From CAYYIS01 sp964470965 (GTDB lineage: Bacteria; JAAXHH01; JABIQT01): 7,075 bases of DNA. A model generated the notes under the pieces. It worked only from the letters and a program-made list of their open reading frames with translations. It was not told where the DNA came from and did not search any database. Location: NCBI GenBank assembly GCA_964470965.1, contig CAYYIS010000104.1:1-7075 (forward strand), in the 5' to 3' direction. The position numbers and the translations under genes were made by a program. Position 1 is the stretch's first letter. Each line of letters starts with the position of its first letter. This document shows positions 5,384 to 7,075 of the stretch, one piece after another.

Positions 5384-6634
5384 ATGGACAGAAGACGGTG
5401 GAAGATAATCAGACTTTCTTTTATGGATAAACAGAATAAATTTCAGAACCTCCGTAGCTTCTTTACTAACTGCCTCTTAATCCTGGGATCGATGCTCGTA
5501 TTTGCATTCATTTCGGAGGGAGCGGCTCGTGGCTATCGAGAGTGGGAATCTAGAGGACGGATTGTGCCCGGATACAGCAAGCCGGATTCTGTGCTGGGTT
5601 ACAAACTGCAGGAAGGTCTCGAGGCACGTAATTATAGCCGAGGTGAGTTTGATGTAGTTGAACAGACTAATCTCGTCGGATTCCGAGCAATTCGTGAGTA
5701 CGGTGGAAAGCCGAAAGGAATCAAGCGAATTCTGGTAATAGGTGATTCTTTTGCGTTTGGCCCGGGAGTCCAGTTTGAAAACATATTCAGTCAACAACTT
5801 GAACGTCTTTTTCAGGATGGTGAGACCAATTTCAGCTTCGAAGTAATAAACGCTGCGGTCCCTGGCTATGACACCTGGCAGGAATGGCAATGGCTGGAAC
5901 GCATCGGTCCAGCAATCGATCCTGACCTAATACTTTTAGGGCTATTCATAGGTAACGATATTAGCCAAAATGCATTGAGGATTCAGAGCAATTTAGAGGT
6001 GATAAACGAAAAAGAAAAAGGGTATTATTCGCCTGATTCCCATCGTATGCGATTTCCGTTTCCTTTCAAGCAGTTTTTAGCAGAACACAGTGCCGCTTTT
6101 AAGTTTTTTAGGGAACGATATCATCAACTGCTACGGATGATAAAAGTCAGGGAAAAGCCCACTGAGGAGAGCGTGTGGTGGCTCGATTTATATCGAAAAG
6201 ACCTTCCGGATTTTGAGAGTTTGGGATACGTAGCCACCGAAAATTTACTTATGAACATAAAAGGTTGGGCAGACGGGCACGACGCGGGGCTTGTGCTTAT
6301 GCTTATTCCTGAATTGGGACAGGTCTGGCCACAACACTGGGAACAGACTATTGGCGATAAAATTGTTTTTGATATAAATGCCTATGATCTGTCAAAACCT
6401 AATCGATGGCTGATTGATTACGGTAGTAGAATTGGTGTTCCGGTAATCGATCTATTGCCACATTTCAAAGTCGCCGAACGACCTGAGACATTATATTTCA
6501 AGAAGGATACACACTGGTCACCGTATGGACACCAAGTTGCCGCCGAAAAAGCGGCACAGTTTTTTATCACTGAAGGTCTTCGGAAGAAAAAAAAGACCGG
6601 CCTTTCCCCAACCGGAAGAAGGAGTCAGCACTGA
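5384..6634 (+). CDS. Membrane-anchored SGNH/GDSL-type hydrolase
   Basis: About 416 residues from the ATG at 5384. A hydrophobic segment near the N terminus (about residues 28-46, LILGSMLVFAFI) is a signal anchor that should place the catalytic domain outside the inner membrane. SGNH blocks are present: VIGDSFAFG with the nucleophile Ser at about 122; Gly in AAVPGYD at about 161; the GND block in FIGNDIS (190-192); and DTHWSPYGH near the C terminus with Asp375 and His377. Such enzymes hydrolyse or transfer ester-linked acyl groups, often on surface polysaccharides; the substrate here is unknown. The start is uncertain: the frame is open from a TTG at 5312, another TTG at 5360 has AAAGG 9 bases upstream, and an ATG at 5423 would start just before the membrane segment. 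None has a strong Shine-Dalgarno. The gene is visibly more A/T-rich than its neighbours and ends in a Lys/Arg-rich tail. Confidence 0.85.
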   Translation: MDRRRWKIIRLSFMDKQNKFQNLRSFFTNCLLILGSMLVFAFISEGAARGYREWESRGRIVPGYSKPDSVLGYKLQEGLEARNYSRGEFDVVEQTNLVGFRAIREYGGKPKGIKRILVIGDSFAFGPGVQFENIFSQQLERLFQDGETNFSFEVINAAVPGYDTWQEWQWLERIGPAIDPDLILLGLFIGNDISQNALRIQSNLEVINEKEKGYYSPDSHRMRFPFPFKQFLAEHSAAFKFFRERYHQLLRMIKVREKPTEESVWWLDLYRKDLPDFESLGYVATENLLMNIKGWADGHDAGLVLMLIPELGQVWPQHWEQTIGDKIVFDINAYDLSKPNRWLIDYGSRIGVPVIDLLPHFKVAERPETLYFKKDTHWSPYGHQVAAEKAAQFFITEGLRKKKKTGLSPTGRRSQH

Positions 6635-7021
6635 AAGGTTGTACCTACGACATATTTGTCTCGACTAGCCTAGTAGGACGATACAAATATCACAAATAGG
6701 TTGATTTTTCAGAGTTTCACAATAGTTATCTTTAGTAAGGGACCTGATAGATTCCAATCCATGTATGGCATGGATCTTATCGACAACCGATTTTCATTTA
6801 GCAGGGAGTGCCGCAGCGACGTCACAGTCCGAAAGCAAGTTTGTGGCAGTCGGCAGTTAATTAATCGAAACAGAGTTAGGCCGGTACGGACACCTGGTCC
6901 CTTGTGCCGCAGGAAAAGTTGCAGCGCAGATGGACGAAAACACCATTCGGTTCTAAAGGAAACAAGAATCGGCGCCGACCGGCCATGAAACACTTATCAA
7001 CACAAGGACTCGTCAAAGCAC
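6635..7021. other. Intergenic region downstream of the SGNH hydrolase
   Basis: A 387-base stretch in which I find no credible gene. Frames of about 95 codons are open on both strands over nearly the same bases (about 6701-6993), but their translations are rich in Arg, Cys and Ser without domain pattern, and neither has a ribosome-binding site. Visible structure includes a hairpin at 6652-6690, a hairpin ATCCATG-tatgg-CATGGAT at 6757-6775, a 9-base direct repeat GTGCCGCAG (6808-6816 and 6904-6912) and a 10-base palindrome TCGGCGCCGA (6969-6978). It may hold the promoter of the gene at 7022, but none stands out. Confidence 0.5.
6652..6690 (+). repeat. Inverted repeat / hairpin after the SGNH hydrolase gene
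   Basis: ATATTTGT (6652-6659) pairs perfectly with ACAAATAT (6683-6690). Inside it TCG (6661-6663) pairs with CGA (6679-6681), and a perfect ACTAG-C-CTAGT palindrome occupies 6664-6674. It begins 17 bases after the stop codon. A T5 run appears only at 6704-6708, too far for a classic terminator, so it may be an atypical 3' end structure or a protein-binding site. Confidence 0.5.
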
Positions 7022-7075
7022 ATGCACCGCTCCATAGACGACCATTACGCTGAATACCGCCGACAGGGCTACACC
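7022..7075 (+). CDS. Start of a gene cut by the window edge, possibly phytanoyl-CoA dioxygenase-like
   Basis: Eighteen codons are visible, reading MHRSIDDHYAEYRRQGYT. The pattern of a short helix ending in YRRQGYT resembles the N terminus of phytanoyl-CoA dioxygenase (PhyH) family proteins, in which a 'YrxxGYvv' strand precedes the Fe(II)/2-oxoglutarate-dependent core. The evidence is only this short stretch; the metal-binding His-x-Asp lies beyond the edge. The ATG at 7022 is the only start in a frame open from 6989. AAGGA lies 13 bases upstream, farther than ideal. It could be an unrelated protein or a chance frame. Confidence 0.4.
   Translation, partial: MHRSIDDHYAEYRRQGYT

Noticed and set aside
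6588..6616. Minus-strand terminator-like pattern (CCGG ... CCGG followed by T8) at the end of the SGNH gene
   Set aside because: The stem is only four base pairs, and the T-run is the complement of Lys codons AAG AAA AAA AAG in the coding sequence.
6701..6993. Two overlapping opposite-strand frames of about 95 codons
   Set aside because: Both lack a ribosome-binding site and a recognisable protein pattern, and they cover the same bases, which is typical of chance open frames.

Overview
The window is a stretch of bacterial chromosome made mostly of housekeeping genes, with an A/T-richer accessory gene near the right end. The DNA looks like that of an uncultured Gram-negative-type bacterium, possibly of the FCB assemblage (Bacteroidota, Latescibacterota or related lineages). 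This placement is tentative. It rests on the sigma factor, whose region 2 reads WWSRQSILHALAEQSR, very like the short primary sigma factors of Bacteroidota, and on a partial right-hand gene that resembles the phytanoyl-CoA dioxygenases abundant in some of those lineages. Most genes have strong Shine-Dalgarno sites. The best promoters look sigma70-like (TTGaca-N17-TAtnnT) rather than Bacteroidota-specific.

Layout, left to right. (1) A minus-strand heat-shock pair: a complete Hsp20 small heat-shock gene (563 to 153) followed by the first 16 codons of dnaK (49 to 1), with a long hairpin between them just upstream of the dnaK ribosome-binding site. (2) A 484-base divergent intergenic region with candidate promoters on both strands, two short perfect palindromes and an orphan perfect Shine-Dalgarno sequence with a mini-frame. 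(3) A plus-strand RpoD/SigA-like sigma factor (1048-1890) that seems to lack the region 3 helix-turn-helix, followed by a strong intrinsic terminator. (4) A probable two-gene unit: pterin-4a-carbinolamine dehydratase (2096-2389) and a LOG-family nucleotide phosphoribohydrolase (2538-3287). (5) A 368-base spacer with a start-less reverse open frame, a good promoter, and an intrinsic-terminator-like hairpin placed between that promoter and purA. (6) purA, adenylosuccinate synthetase (3656-4933). (7) A compact tRNA transcription unit: promoter, tRNA-Lys(UUU), tRNA-Lys(CUU), terminator. (8) A membrane-anchored SGNH/GDSL-type hydrolase (about 5384-6634) with different base composition. (9) A mostly featureless 387-base spacer. 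(10) The start of a gene running off the right edge, possibly a phytanoyl-CoA dioxygenase-like protein.

The genes do not form one pathway. The left part couples protein quality control (Hsp20, DnaK) divergently to a sigma factor. The centre holds purine and nucleotide metabolism (LOG, PurA) and pterin recycling. The tRNA operon supplies both lysine isoacceptors. I did not find a CRISPR array, an insertion sequence or an obvious defence system. The most interesting observations are the sigma factor without recognisable region 3, the terminator inside the apparent purA leader, and the structured hsp20-dnaK intergenic RNA.
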